From a virus: a DNA stretch of 57,193 nt. The stretch covers positions 1 to 57,193 of IMG/VR virus record IMGVR_UViG_3300035670_000250. One strand, 5' to 3'. This document shows positions 27,079 through 35,988 of the stretch, one piece after another (positions within the stretch are counted from its first letter, which is position 1; each line of letters opens with the position of its first letter). Made by a program: the position numbers and the translations under genes. The notes under the pieces are model-generated. The model saw only the letters and a list, made by a program, of their open reading frames with translations. It did not search any database and was not told the DNA's origin.

Positions 27079-28857
27079 CTAAGTGAGATCTTCCTCTAGA
27101 CACCCTGTCGAATATCTGCAATCGTAAGTGCAGGTATCACTGTTGATGAAGTCACCTATAGATATTTTTCTAAAAGATGACCCACCGTTTTCGTAGAATA
27201 AAACTGCTAAATTCTTCGATTCTTCATTATTTAGTATATCATTCAACCAAGAAATTTGTTGTCCTGCGGTCCCACCATTATCAAAAGACAAATTCCATTC
27301 CAACCACCCCGAATCGGATTGTGTTGATCCAGGGGCAGATCCGCCATAAAAATCGTCTAATTGATTTTCATATATGTAGATTGTTGATCTCCCCAATGTC
27401 GTATTTGGGTGGTTGTATATAACCCAATAATCGGGAGTGAATCCAGCTGGGAGATCCGCGGTCAGACAAGTAGCACCAGCAGCAAAAGCAACTTCGGAAG
27501 AAATGGGATTTCCAGTAGCACAATCGGCAGTCCCACATATAATCAACGAGTCGTGGTCGAGTGGAGAATAACATTGTCCCTCGAACCATCTTCCTAAATT
27601 GTCATACGTCAAGAATGTATATGCGGCATAATTTCCTATTCTCTTGGTGGTTTTTCTTGGGATGTTTACAATACTGTTTCCATTTCCCTGTAGACACCTC
27701 TTTATAAGAGTTTCCGCGAATATTTCCGTTCCCGCCGGATGAAGAAGAGTTTTTACAAGTTCCTTGTATTTGTTTAAACTCAACTCGGATTTTATGACAT
27801 ATGAATAAGCTTGATACTTATTGTTGTCTTGCATTACCATGTCGGAACTTAGAAGACCCTTTGTTCCTATATAATAACTATTTGCGTTGAATATTGGTCC
27901 AAAATTCGCAGAAGCACCAAATCCAGTTCCCCCCGTAGCACCAAATTGATTTATTGGATTTGTTCCCGATATCCCGCAATTCGTTGAGTTTACATTTAGT
28001 CCTGGATCAGAAATGAATATTTCAAGAACTCTACCGATATATTGTTCCGAGCCTGGTGAAACTCTACTGACATATGCTTCCGGATAATATGTGTTTACTC
28101 TTGTGGATAATTCATTGAAATTTATTCGCTGATTCACATCATAACCAGTACCTTGATTGTTTATAGTTATACTAGATAAAACGGAATATATTTCTCCATA
28201 ATTCTGGCCCGAAAAATAATCGTATACATTTTTATTTACGGAGAAAGTGCCATATATTTCTTCTAGTGTCAACTCAACTACGTCATTTGTTCCTTTTCTA
28301 TAACTTATTTGATTTGTGACTCTTGCTTGAGCTAAAAGCTGAGATGTCGTGTCTGTGTCGTCTTGTCTCTGCGAAATTATTTTACCCAACAGGGAATTTT
28401 TTCCTGATGGCCTGATATACATCTTCTTTTCAGATACCCATCTCCCATCAGAAAGATTCAATATATAGTTTTTCGGGTAATAAATTTCAATATCGGAATT
28501 GTATAGTATTCTGAATAAAAACCTGTAGGATTTCTCGATTCCCTTTGCTTTGTAGAAACTCCTTATATTTTTTATCAGTTTTCTTGGATTTATTTTTTCC
28601 CCTGTTTGGGGATTTATCGCAAGTGAGATAGGGAACGAAGAGATATAAGTTTTTTGAAAGTCTTCTACGAAAAGTTCCAATGATTCGTCAATATCAAAAA
28701 TATTATCAACTTGATTCGTAATCCTTATCTTGTCCGTGTTGGAGTCCAGCCATTCATAATAAGCTTCCAAGAAAGAAACAAAAGTAGAGTGATCCTCCCT
28801 CACAAAGCTTGGGAGTTGATTCTTTATCAAACTTTTGATATTTACTCTTCGACTCAT
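27079..28857 (-). CDS. gp7-position baseplate wedge protein
   Basis: A 592-residue protein beginning MSRRVNIKSLIKNQLPSFVRE and containing FVSFLEAYYEWLDSN, a start pattern I associate with a conserved structural protein lying between gp6 and gp8 in T4-like cyanophages, where it is treated as the wedge initiator equivalent. It is much shorter than T4 gp7 (1032). The segment IKNIRSFYKAKGIEKSYRFL (about residues 93-112) is a recurrent motif of such proteins. The C-terminal third is beta-rich with several Cys (residues ~430-590). Its spacing is 1 bp to gp6 and 12 bp to gp8. The role is inferred mainly from synteny. Confidence 0.6.
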   Translation of the reverse strand: MSRRVNIKSLIKNQLPSFVREDHSTFVSFLEAYYEWLDSNTDKIRITNQVDNIFDIDESLELFVEDFQKTYISSFPISLAINPQTGEKINPRKLIKNIRSFYKAKGIEKSYRFLFRILYNSDIEIYYPKNYILNLSDGRWVSEKKMYIRPSGKNSLLGKIISQRQDDTDTTSQLLAQARVTNQISYRKGTNDVVELTLEEIYGTFSVNKNVYDYFSGQNYGEIYSVLSSITINNQGTGYDVNQRINFNELSTRVNTYYPEAYVSRVSPGSEQYIGRVLEIFISDPGLNVNSTNCGISGTNPINQFGATGGTGFGASANFGPIFNANSYYIGTKGLLSSDMVMQDNNKYQAYSYVIKSELSLNKYKELVKTLLHPAGTEIFAETLIKRCLQGNGNSIVNIPRKTTKRIGNYAAYTFLTYDNLGRWFEGQCYSPLDHDSLIICGTADCATGNPISSEVAFAAGATCLTADLPAGFTPDYWVIYNHPNTTLGRSTIYIYENQLDDFYGGSAPGSTQSDSGWLEWNLSFDNGGTAGQQISWLNDILNNEESKNLAVLFYENGGSSFRKISIGDFINSDTCTYDCRYSTGCLEEDLT

Positions 28858-28858
28858 A

Positions 28859-30790
28859 TTAAATTCTCGAAGTTGTTATTGGGGTCATTGTTACAGATAC
28901 GTTTTCGGGATCTATTTCTAAAATTGTATTTCTCTTAGAAAATATGTCTTCGTCCAAAGGCCTTGCAAATACGGAAATTTCATAGGACTCCAAGGTTGAA
29001 GGGAGTAAGAAAGTTGTACTCTTTATGGTTATTTTTCCAGTTGTGTAATCTACGGTTCCATAACTGTCTATTATCACAGAATCGTCAGATTCTTGATATA
29101 GTGAAATTTTTCCTCTTCCGTTGTCCCTGAAGTAGGCTCTTACGGATGGAAGATTGGATGAGTTTTCTCCCTTGCCAAATGTATAGAAAGCCGATGAATT
29201 TACATAGTATGTTCCCGAGAGAATATCCAAAGCATTCTCAAAGGTTACTGAGTATGTGAATTTGCTGTTGAAAATCGGTGTGAATTTCTTATAGAAGGAA
29301 ACATCCACTGTACAACTTTTCAATGAAGTGTTTAGTTCCAATAGGTTGCTCACCATTTGACCAGAATAGAAATTCTTTTCAAAAGCTGAGAGATTGTCTA
29401 TTCCAAATGCTTTGACATATTCTATTGCTACATCCCTCAATTCAGAGGAAGAAATGGTCAGGGTGTTTGGGTCATATTTCAAATTTACGGTTGGGGTGAT
29501 AAAAATATATTCGGGGTCTTTTATCTGTGGAGTAACTGTAACCACATTTTTTTCAGAGAGTATGTTGTTTTCTAAATTTAATTTTTCTTGGGTGGTGAGG
29601 TATAAACCCACCAATGGTCTTACCGAGACAAATATTTTACCATATTCGGGGGGATCGTTGTCTTCTCCACCCCAAGCGTGTATGGATTTTATAGATCCCG
29701 AATAATTTTGTTGCAACAAAGCTATATAATCGTTGAGTGTCACCGCTCTGTCTTGTGTCTCATAGACCTTTGGTGCATAGTATTGTATCGACCTTCTAGA
29801 TTCTTTTTCTTGGCCACCGGCCGCGACAATTGGTTTGTTGTTGGAATTTCTTTTTACTCTGACCTCTCTGCTCAGTGAATATATGGTAGCTTGATTTCTG
29901 AGATAGGTGAATGAAGGGGAGGATGGTGGGTTATCCGCGACTCCTGCTCCGTTGCATTCTGTCCCCGAACAACTAGCATAAGTGACCAATATTACATTAC
30001 CATTTTCCACCTGTCTTCCTAATACTCCATCACCAAAGTACACTTCAAACTTTCCATCATACACTTCCTGCAAAAAGAATATTTTTGAATCAGAGTCGTT
30101 ATTGGTTATATTTGTGGATTTCTGCCAAGGTTCGGCGACACCTTCAGACTCGTTTATAGAACTTTTGATGTAAACCAAAACAGATCTATCGTCTAGGTTC
30201 AGATCCGACAGGATGAATCTTTGTCCATCTTCTCTTTGGTTTACTATGAATGTTTCCGTCTTTGGTTTGCCCTCACGAAGAACCACGTTTCTTGCTACGA
30301 CTATAGCATCCCCATTGGAATCTTGTCCCTCGTACGAAAAGTAATATGTTTCCGTTGCATAAAAAAAGTATGTTTTTCCGTTAAAAGAAGTGGAAAAAAG
30401 TTCATTTTTAAGTATTTTAATTGATTGTGAATTTACATCTGTGATGAATTGACTTTCAAAGGAAGGATTTTGTACATTTAAAAATACATCAACTGTTATT
30501 TCCGCTCCTCTTCTACTTCTAGGTGAGTAACCTAACGATTTTGAAAGTGAAACGGCGGAACTTCTCAAAACACAACTGTCTAAAAATGCTTCGTTTGAGA
30601 GCATATTTGCATAAAATCCCATATGATGGGTGTTATATGCGAGAACATCAAGAAGTATCGATAATCCAGACCCCTCGAAATCATAATCCTTGAACATGTC
30701 TTGATTGCTTAGGTAGGTTTTCAAGTCCTCCTTGATGGTATTGAAATCAAGACTCTCTATCGATTGCAATGTTTTGTTTGAAAGTGCCAT
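28859..30790 (-). CDS. 6: gp6 baseplate wedge protein
   Basis: A 643-residue protein (T4 gp6 is 660). gp6 dimers make the continuous ring that holds the six wedges together and reorganises on contraction. Clear family motifs are FEGSGLSILLDVLAYNTHHM near residues 40-59, SNEAFLDSCVLRSSAVSLSK near 64-83, and LGYSPRSRRGA just after. The later part contains TLNDYIALLQQNY, the J-like core shared with other contractile systems. It is adjacent to gp25 as in T4 and all contractile injection machines. Confidence 0.95.
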   Translation of the reverse strand: MALSNKTLQSIESLDFNTIKEDLKTYLSNQDMFKDYDFEGSGLSILLDVLAYNTHHMGFYANMLSNEAFLDSCVLRSSAVSLSKSLGYSPRSRRGAEITVDVFLNVQNPSFESQFITDVNSQSIKILKNELFSTSFNGKTYFFYATETYYFSYEGQDSNGDAIVVARNVVLREGKPKTETFIVNQREDGQRFILSDLNLDDRSVLVYIKSSINESEGVAEPWQKSTNITNNDSDSKIFFLQEVYDGKFEVYFGDGVLGRQVENGNVILVTYASCSGTECNGAGVADNPPSSPSFTYLRNQATIYSLSREVRVKRNSNNKPIVAAGGQEKESRRSIQYYAPKVYETQDRAVTLNDYIALLQQNYSGSIKSIHAWGGEDNDPPEYGKIFVSVRPLVGLYLTTQEKLNLENNILSEKNVVTVTPQIKDPEYIFITPTVNLKYDPNTLTISSSELRDVAIEYVKAFGIDNLSAFEKNFYSGQMVSNLLELNTSLKSCTVDVSFYKKFTPIFNSKFTYSVTFENALDILSGTYYVNSSAFYTFGKGENSSNLPSVRAYFRDNGRGKISLYQESDDSVIIDSYGTVDYTTGKITIKSTTFLLPSTLESYEISVFARPLDEDIFSKRNTILEIDPENVSVTMTPITTSRI

Positions 30791-30791
30791 G

Positions 30792-31181
30792 TTATCTTAC
30801 CCTTTGAAGATCGACTTCCAGTGTTTGGACTATCGGAAGATTTCTTACTCTGAAGTATATTCTAATGCGAACATTATTGTTGTCTTCTTGGTTTACAACT
30901 TCAACTGATATTTCGTGAAGTCTCGGTTCGTTGTTTACCAAAAGTTCCTCTATTCTATTTGCCAATGTCACCAATTGAATTGAACCAAAGTTTTCAAAAA
31001 GAAGATTTCTGATTCCCGCTTCTATTTCGGGTTGAAATAATCTTTCATTCCTCCCCGTCAGTAATAAATTCCTCATGGATCTCTTTACTGCTTCGGCATC
31101 ATATTTCAGTGAAACATCATTGGTTATTGGGTTTCTAGTAAAGTCCAAGTCCAAGTCGGAATATTTTTGGTTCGTTGCCAA
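30792..31181 (-). CDS. 25: gp25 baseplate wedge protein
   Basis: A 129-residue protein, close to T4 gp25 (132). It nucleates sheath assembly at the baseplate core and is conserved in every contractile injection system. Seen: an N-terminal LDFTRNPITNDVSLKYDAEAV, the stretch RSMRNLLLTGRNERLFQPEI, and NEPRL (the EPR motif) near residues 90-94. It is packed 1 bp before gp6, the usual core-bundle partner. Confidence 0.96.
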   Translation of the reverse strand: MATNQKYSDLDLDFTRNPITNDVSLKYDAEAVKRSMRNLLLTGRNERLFQPEIEAGIRNLLFENFGSIQLVTLANRIEELLVNNEPRLHEISVEVVNQEDNNNVRIRIYFRVRNLPIVQTLEVDLQRVR

Positions 31182-31183
31182 GA

Positions 31184-31843
31184 TCAGTTCTCCTTACTTA
31201 TTTCAAATTCTATTTGGGAGCGAACCAAAGTGAATATGGATTCGAAATCATTTACATACGTTATTTCAGAACCACCATTCCATTCGACCTCTATGAAACC
31301 TATGATCAGATCATTTTTGTATATCGGAAGAATCGCAAACTTTTCAACTTCTGTAGATTTATAGAAGTTTTTACTCTTGCTTTCGATCATCAAATCCGAA
31401 ACACTTCTAACTCTCGGATCGTTTTCTTTAACCGCCATAATCTTGTCGTGAAATATCGTGATCATGCAGTTTTGAAGTTTTTCAGATTCGTTTGAAACTC
31501 CCTTGGATGTTGTTTCGTGGGTGGAACTGAATTTTTTCATCGGAGTTCCCGATAAGAATTTTCCTCCGTTGTGAAACTGGCAAAATCGAACTCTATCCGC
31601 AGACGATTTAATTCTAAGATACATTAAACGATCGTATATATGAAAATTCCTGTCTCTATCATCAAATATTAATAGGTGTTCTTTTATTTTATTTTGTCTA
31701 TCTAAGAAATTTTTTCTCTTTAGTGCTAACCATGCCGCTGCGAATGCAGACACAACAGCTGTTCCTATAAGAACCCCATACTCAAAAAAAGTATTCACTT
31801 CGTAGGGGGTTATTCGCCCGTCTCCAAAACTTTGTTCTAGCAA
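31184..31843 (-). CDS. Membrane-anchored protein with a GAF-like domain, unknown
   Basis: A 219-residue protein with a TTG start 5 nt after GGAGG. Residues about 20-47 (YGVLIGTAVVSAFAAAWLAL) form one strong transmembrane helix, preceded by a short acidic N-terminus. The remaining ~170 residues look like a globular alpha/beta domain; ILPIYKNDLIIGFIEVEWNG near the end resembles a GAF/PAS-fold strand-turn-strand. Its place between gp25 and the PAAR tip is unusual for a membrane protein. It could be a phage-encoded inner-membrane factor (lysis timing, superinfection exclusion) or a tail-associated membrane-active component. Confidence 0.6.
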   Translation of the reverse strand: MLEQSFGDGRITPYEVNTFFEYGVLIGTAVVSAFAAAWLALKRKNFLDRQNKIKEHLLIFDDRDRNFHIYDRLMYLRIKSSADRVRFCQFHNGGKFLSGTPMKKFSSTHETTSKGVSNESEKLQNCMITIFHDKIMAVKENDPRVRSVSDLMIESKSKNFYKSTEVEKFAILPIYKNDLIIGFIEVEWNGGSEITYVNDFESIFTLVRSQIEFEISKEN

Positions 31844-31844
31844 A

Positions 31845-32144
31845 TCAACCTCCTCCAGATACGTCTAGACTTCCAGTGGAGCATAGTGAACCGCAGGCAA
31901 TCGGGTCTCCGACTCTCGCAGCTGGTATTCCGTCCACGAAAACAGAAGAAGAACCTCTCGCAACAAATGAACCGTGACAAGCTGGATTTCTCCCACACGG
32001 TTTGCAGTGGACTGCGTATCTATCACCTTGTCTGACAACACCTCTCCCATTCAAAAAAACGGTTTTTGAAGAAGTTATCGCAGGTCTTGGGGGCCAACAA
32101 CCATGTCCAGTACAAATATCATTTTCTCTTATGATAGCTGGCAT
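31845..32144 (-). CDS. PAAR-repeat spike tip protein (gp5.4-like)
   Basis: A 99-residue protein from ATG 32144, chosen because GGAG lies upstream and because PAAR proteins usually begin MPA-x-R-x-x-D; the longer frame would need a TTG start. PAAR features are MPAIIRENDICTGHG at the N-terminus, GRGVVRQGDRYAVH in the middle, and VDGIPAARVGDPIACG near residues 70-85. His14, His46 and Cys84 are plausible ligands for the metal that sharpens the cone. PAAR proteins cap the beta-helical central spike (gp5 in T4) and make first contact with the cell envelope. It has extra Cys compared with many relatives. Confidence 0.9.
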   Translation of the reverse strand: MPAIIRENDICTGHGCWPPRPAITSSKTVFLNGRGVVRQGDRYAVHCKPCGRNPACHGSFVARGSSSVFVDGIPAARVGDPIACGSLCSTGSLDVSGGG

Positions 32145-32177
32145 GAATCTTCTTCTCCGAAGTGACAATCTATACTT

Positions 32178-32185
32178 TATTTATA
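32178..32185 (-). promoter_or_regulatory. T4-type late promoter before the PAAR gene
   Basis: The minus strand reads TATAAATA in the gap upstream of the PAAR gene. It is 33 bp before ATG 32144, and initiation would fall near position 32171, just at the alternative TTG start, which further favours ATG 32144. It would drive PAAR, the membrane protein, gp25, gp6 and downstream wedge genes. Confidence 0.7.
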
Positions 32186-32190
32186 AAGAT

Positions 32191-32787
32191 TTAAATATAG
32201 TTTTGACTTTGGAGATAAGAGTAGTATTGCTCATTCGTGGCTGGTCTTCCCTCTACGAAAAAGTCCGTTTCGATCGCTTTGGGGCCGACTATCAGGGATT
32301 TTCTCTTGGTGTCCCAATTGATGGAAATGTCCATGTAAAAATTTCCATCAACAAATTCTTCGGGATTGTCCTCGAAGTAAGCTTTGAAGTAAAAGGTGAC
32401 TCTTCTTGGATTCGGTCTTTTTGCGATGGGTAAGTATGAGAGGGGACCATCCGCTTTGAAGGGAACTGACGTATCCCTTGTTGATAAGTACCCATCTATG
32501 TCATTTATCGTGCCGGATAGAACACCAGTATCATTATCGAAATTCAAACCAAATCTTCTCTCCTTTTCCCCAATGGAAGATTCGTATTTGATTATTCTAG
32601 GCGGACAAACGACCAGCACTGACGGGATAATTGGTCCGTAACTTGCTTTTATGGGTATGTTGAACTGTTGTCCTTCCAAGTAAGGACCGACTGGAATTTC
32701 GACGTAATTCACGCCAGACAAAAAAGACGCATTGTTTAAATTGAAAGATCTTGTCCAATATAAGTCGCAAGTTATGATCTCAGACAT
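32191..32787 (-). CDS. Virion protein with an Ig-like (He_PIG-like) domain, unknown
   Basis: A 198-residue protein. Residues about 60-100 contain FGLNFDNDTGVLSGTINDID, which matches the LSFDxxTGxLSGTP style of bacterial and phage Ig-like domains. Strand-rich segments follow (RRVTFYFKAYFEDNP, NFYMDISINWD). The C-terminus ends with a tyrosine-rich tail (NEQYYSYLQSQNYI). No signal peptide. Ig-like domains on phage virions usually mediate weak adhesion. It is packed next to the 107-residue gene (1 bp). Confidence 0.6.
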   Translation of the reverse strand: MSEIITCDLYWTRSFNLNNASFLSGVNYVEIPVGPYLEGQQFNIPIKASYGPIIPSVLVVCPPRIIKYESSIGEKERRFGLNFDNDTGVLSGTINDIDGYLSTRDTSVPFKADGPLSYLPIAKRPNPRRVTFYFKAYFEDNPEEFVDGNFYMDISINWDTKRKSLIVGPKAIETDFFVEGRPATNEQYYSYLQSQNYI

Positions 32788-32788
32788 C

Positions 32789-33112
32789 TTATCTCTCTAT
32801 AGTCCCTATTTCACTGTCCCCGTGGTATATTTTTATGAGAGTGATGTTTTGTTCCAAGAACTTAAAGAATGCGTTTTTCTTTTCGGGGTGGTTTTTGTAG
32901 TATTTTGGCAAGTTGGTGTACAACACTCTCAATTGTTGTGCCATTGCTTGACGGCAAGAAGGGCATTGCTCTTCCAATAATTTGTATCCGATCAAGACTA
33001 TGTTCCCAGCGAGTCCAACATCGGAGGGTTTCATGGAGTCCTGATACACCATGATGTGGTTGAAAAATTCTGTTTCGTTTTTGAACATCAATTCATTCTG
33101 TTCTTCACTCAT
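32789..33112 (-). CDS. Small helical protein, unknown
   Basis: A 107-residue, mostly helical and charged protein. It has one CPSCRQAM motif near residue 55, which could bind metal or form a redox-like pair, but no partner Cys pair is seen. It starts MSEEQNELMF and ends GTIER. Tight spacing on both sides places it in the baseplate operon, so it may be an assembly chaperone or small wedge component. No family is recognised. Confidence 0.6.
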   Translation of the reverse strand: MSEEQNELMFKNETEFFNHIMVYQDSMKPSDVGLAGNIVLIGYKLLEEQCPSCRQAMAQQLRVLYTNLPKYYKNHPEKKNAFFKFLEQNITLIKIYHGDSEIGTIER

Positions 33113-33124
33113 TTTGTCGTCTCC

Positions 33125-33484
33125 TCATTCTGAATTATTTATGTAGTCAAAAGTTTTTTTGATTCCAAAATAAGAAAGTAGAGAACCAAAATAAACTAGA
33201 GGGAAGAATTGCCATTGCGAGAAAGCAAACGTGGTCCCAAGTGAAGTCCAAAATCCTAGGCAATATGGACAGGAAATCAACTTGACTAGGAAGTTGTTGT
33301 ATTGTATCGGAAGGAATTCTTGATATGAACAGTGTCCATAGTATTCCTTGTTCTTGTCGTAATCTTGAAAACCTAGAATCTTTGACAAGATTGGAATTCT
33401 ATGAAGATACTCGTAGAACACGTTTGTTTCAAACCAAAGGAACAATATGAGCAAAGACCATAATATAGATAAAAGTTCAGTCAT
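33125..33484 (-). CDS. Small membrane protein, DUF1360-like
   Basis: A 119-residue protein with an N-terminal hydrophobic helix (LLSILWSLLILFLWF, residues 4-18) and a second hydrophobic region (FAFSQWQFFPLVYFGSLLSY). Between them is ISCPYCLGFWTS, the CPYC-x-G-x-W pattern of DUF1360 small membrane proteins of bacteria and phages. Function is unknown in the family. It sits between virion genes in the late operon, so roles in envelope interaction or lysis timing are possible. Confidence 0.65.
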   Translation of the reverse strand: MTELLSILWSLLILFLWFETNVFYEYLHRIPILSKILGFQDYDKNKEYYGHCSYQEFLPIQYNNFLVKLISCPYCLGFWTSLGTTFAFSQWQFFPLVYFGSLLSYFGIKKTFDYINNSE

Positions 33485-33491
33485 AATTTAA

Positions 33492-35063
33492 TTATCCTTT
33501 GGTTTGGAATGATGGTTGTATGCCTATAGAAGATATTCCCGTTGCAGCTGAATCAAAGCCCGTTTGGTTGTTTAATCCAAAGACAATCGGTATCATGTTT
33601 TTAGCACAACAACAACTTGTTTCCACTGGTGAGTGTGTTGTGAATCCTGAAGGTCCACACATCGGACAATCGTAGTCGAAAGCTCCTTCTGGGACGGGCG
33701 GACAGCATAGATTCATTGGATAAAACCAACCACAAGAAGTTCCACCTATAATTGAATAATCTATAGTAGTAGTCCCCAAATTGTGATCATATATTTTGCC
33801 TGTATTTACTCCGTAATCTCTCGTAAAGTAATTTAATATTCCAACCACATTTGACCAATTTCTAGTGGACGCATTTTCCCCAAATGTTACGTTTATTATA
33901 TCTCCTATTTCATAAATCGCACTCACACCAGTTGGGCCACAAGAAACGTACCATTCTTCAGCGGGCCCAGTAAAGGATTCGTCTTGTCCACCAATGGTGG
34001 AAACAAAACTAGAATATCCTCTAAATGAGTCATTGTAATATCTTCCATAATTCTGAATGAACCAGTCCAATTCCTTGCATATCTTGTCTACACAATCAGT
34101 AGAAGCACAAACGTCATTGTATCCGTCTGCACAACTAGCACCGTTCCATGAACCATTGATGCAAGGTTCTGTTGTTGTTATGCCAGGAGCAAAGAAGCAA
34201 TTACCGGAGGAACCTTCTGCCCAATCTTCACTATAGCAAGTGAGAGTATATGGACATTCACATGTGCTACTAGCAATTGCAAGTCCTTCAAAATAACAAA
34301 CATCACCCCCAGAATCTCCATATTCCTCGCAATACTCACATGGACCAACTAAATCTCCATCTGGAGTTGGTATCAGGGGGAATTCGGGGAAGGGTGGTGG
34401 CCAACAACTCACTCCGATGTCAGAACATGGGTCGGGTTGAACCTGAAAAGTCGCCACGTTGCACACTTCAGTTCCACTTTCGTTGTATGTTTTGTAGTAA
34501 ACACTAACAGTAGTGTTTTGATATTCTATCTGTTCGCCAATTTGTTTCGAGATGAATAAAAATTTACACGGATCTATTTCATCTGTGAAATTCAGTCCTA
34601 TGGTTTCTATTGGAAAAATCTTAAAACAAGTTTCTCCATAACTTTCTTCGGATTTGGTGTAACCCTGTGGACACTGGCAATCGTTTTCGTGCCAATTTGC
34701 GTCGAGTGTGCAGAAAGGACTTATCGTCGGGACTATTCCAATGTTGTCAAAGGAATTTTCTATTATATAAACATCGCTGCCTGTTAAACTACCAACTATT
34801 TCATCACATGCAACACCAACAGTGGGAGTTGCTTCATCTGGCGCAGAAAGACCAGAGCAAAATTCATTATTTAGGCAAATATAATTGAGGTCAACTATTG
34901 ATTGCCACCCCTCAAAGCCTAAACAACTTTTTGCATATGCAAAAAACACATCGTCTTTCACCCACCCATTGATGAATGAAACAACAAACGACTTGTCGGT
35001 GATTCCATAGAAATCACAGTTTGCAGATTTTCTGATCGTTACTCTAGAATTTCCAAAATACAT
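33492..35063 (-). CDS. Cys-rich virion or adhesin protein, unknown
   Basis: A 523-residue protein with an N-terminal region (FVVSFINGWVKDDVFF, residues ~28-43) and a long, Cys-rich central part (about residues 120-340) with many pairs such as CEYCEEYG and CECPYTLTC, plus Gly/Pro/Asn-rich linkers. A C-terminal CCCAKNMIPIVFG motif follows a PMCGPSGF segment. There is no collagen-like tract and no signal peptide. This density of cysteines is unusual for cytosolic proteins of the host and suggests oxidative cross-linking on the particle. It lies at the end of the fibre gene array. Confidence 0.6.
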   Translation of the reverse strand: MYFGNSRVTIRKSANCDFYGITDKSFVVSFINGWVKDDVFFAYAKSCLGFEGWQSIVDLNYICLNNEFCSGLSAPDEATPTVGVACDEIVGSLTGSDVYIIENSFDNIGIVPTISPFCTLDANWHENDCQCPQGYTKSEESYGETCFKIFPIETIGLNFTDEIDPCKFLFISKQIGEQIEYQNTTVSVYYKTYNESGTEVCNVATFQVQPDPCSDIGVSCWPPPFPEFPLIPTPDGDLVGPCEYCEEYGDSGGDVCYFEGLAIASSTCECPYTLTCYSEDWAEGSSGNCFFAPGITTTEPCINGSWNGASCADGYNDVCASTDCVDKICKELDWFIQNYGRYYNDSFRGYSSFVSTIGGQDESFTGPAEEWYVSCGPTGVSAIYEIGDIINVTFGENASTRNWSNVVGILNYFTRDYGVNTGKIYDHNLGTTTIDYSIIGGTSCGWFYPMNLCCPPVPEGAFDYDCPMCGPSGFTTHSPVETSCCCAKNMIPIVFGLNNQTGFDSAATGISSIGIQPSFQTKG

Positions 35064-35066
35064 ATA

Positions 35067-35957
35067 TCACCTACTTGTCTTGAAGTCTTTTTGTGCGTTG
35101 CCGTAGATTCTTGTTCCGTCTGCAAAGAAATATAAAATGTCAAACTTCTTCGGAGAAGTTCTGGGATATATCTTCGCATCCGATCCTGTGGTCACTCCGA
35201 ATGGTCCCTCTGCCCAATAGATTCCTTGGTTTCCTGGGAATACTATGGTGCTTGTGCTTTCTCCCGTATAACCAAGAACCAAAGTCATGCTTGCTCCAGT
35301 TCTTGATCCGGTAAAACCACCAAACGTCAATGTCTTGTTTGATCCCAAAGCAATGTTGTCTACCACATAGATGTTTCTTGTTCCAAATGGAACTGATATG
35401 GTTGTGTTATCCGATATGACAGCACTGTTACCCGTGGTACTTTCTGTATAGTAAACAAAGTTGCCACTGAATCCTCTTTGGTTGTTTATGTTGTTTACTG
35501 TGACTATTCTTGCTTCTGCAATCCCCGAGAGGGATGAAGAATCGGCGAATTGAATTGAGCCTTCTGGCCCTTCGGGATTGGCGCCTCCACCGGCTCCTCC
35601 TGTGATGTTTATTCTTACTTCGCCCTCTCCACCAAGTCCTACAACAGATAGGGAAATAGAACCATCAGAAGAAGTGAATCCAAGAAGAGTTGTGTCGGGG
35701 AAGGAAGTGGAGTTTACTTGAACTTCCAATGCATTCGCAGGCCCTTGTCTGCCTTGATTTCCCTGAAATCCTTGGGCGCCTTGGAACCCTTGAAAGCCTC
35801 GATCTCCGGCTGCTCCCTCTGCACCAGATGTTATCGTAAATCCTTGAGAAATCCAAGCACTAGCGCCATTGTCCCAAGTCCAATTTTGGGTTATTCCATT
35901 ATAGGTGTATTGATAGGTTGGTGTTAATCCGGGATCTATTGGAAAATCTATAGGCAT
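35067..35957 (-). CDS. Collagen-like tail fibre protein (short)
   Basis: A 296-residue protein. N-terminal module with WTWDNGASAWISQGF (about 27-41), a collagen-like Gly-X-Y stretch GFQGFQGAQGFQGNQGRQG (about 54-72), a beta-rich spacer, and a C-terminal head (about 145-296) with SGNFVYYTES and VPFGTRNIYVVDN. That head is homologous to the tip of the 15.4-17.3 kb fibre, so the two genes are paralogues with different shafts. It probably forms a trimeric short fibre. Confidence 0.75.
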   Translation of the reverse strand: MPIDFPIDPGLTPTYQYTYNGITQNWTWDNGASAWISQGFTITSGAEGAAGDRGFQGFQGAQGFQGNQGRQGPANALEVQVNSTSFPDTTLLGFTSSDGSISLSVVGLGGEGEVRINITGGAGGGANPEGPEGSIQFADSSSLSGIAEARIVTVNNINNQRGFSGNFVYYTESTTGNSAVISDNTTISVPFGTRNIYVVDNIALGSNKTLTFGGFTGSRTGASMTLVLGYTGESTSTIVFPGNQGIYWAEGPFGVTTGSDAKIYPRTSPKKFDILYFFADGTRIYGNAQKDFKTSR

Positions 35958-35980
35958 TTTTATTCCTCTTTTCTATTTCT

Positions 35981-35988
35981 TATTTATC
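35981..35988 (-). promoter_or_regulatory. Probable late promoter before short fibre gene
   Basis: The minus strand reads GATAAATA at the end of the preceding gene, one base from the T4 late octamer, 23 bp upstream of ATG 35957, with GAGGA between them. Confidence 0.45.
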
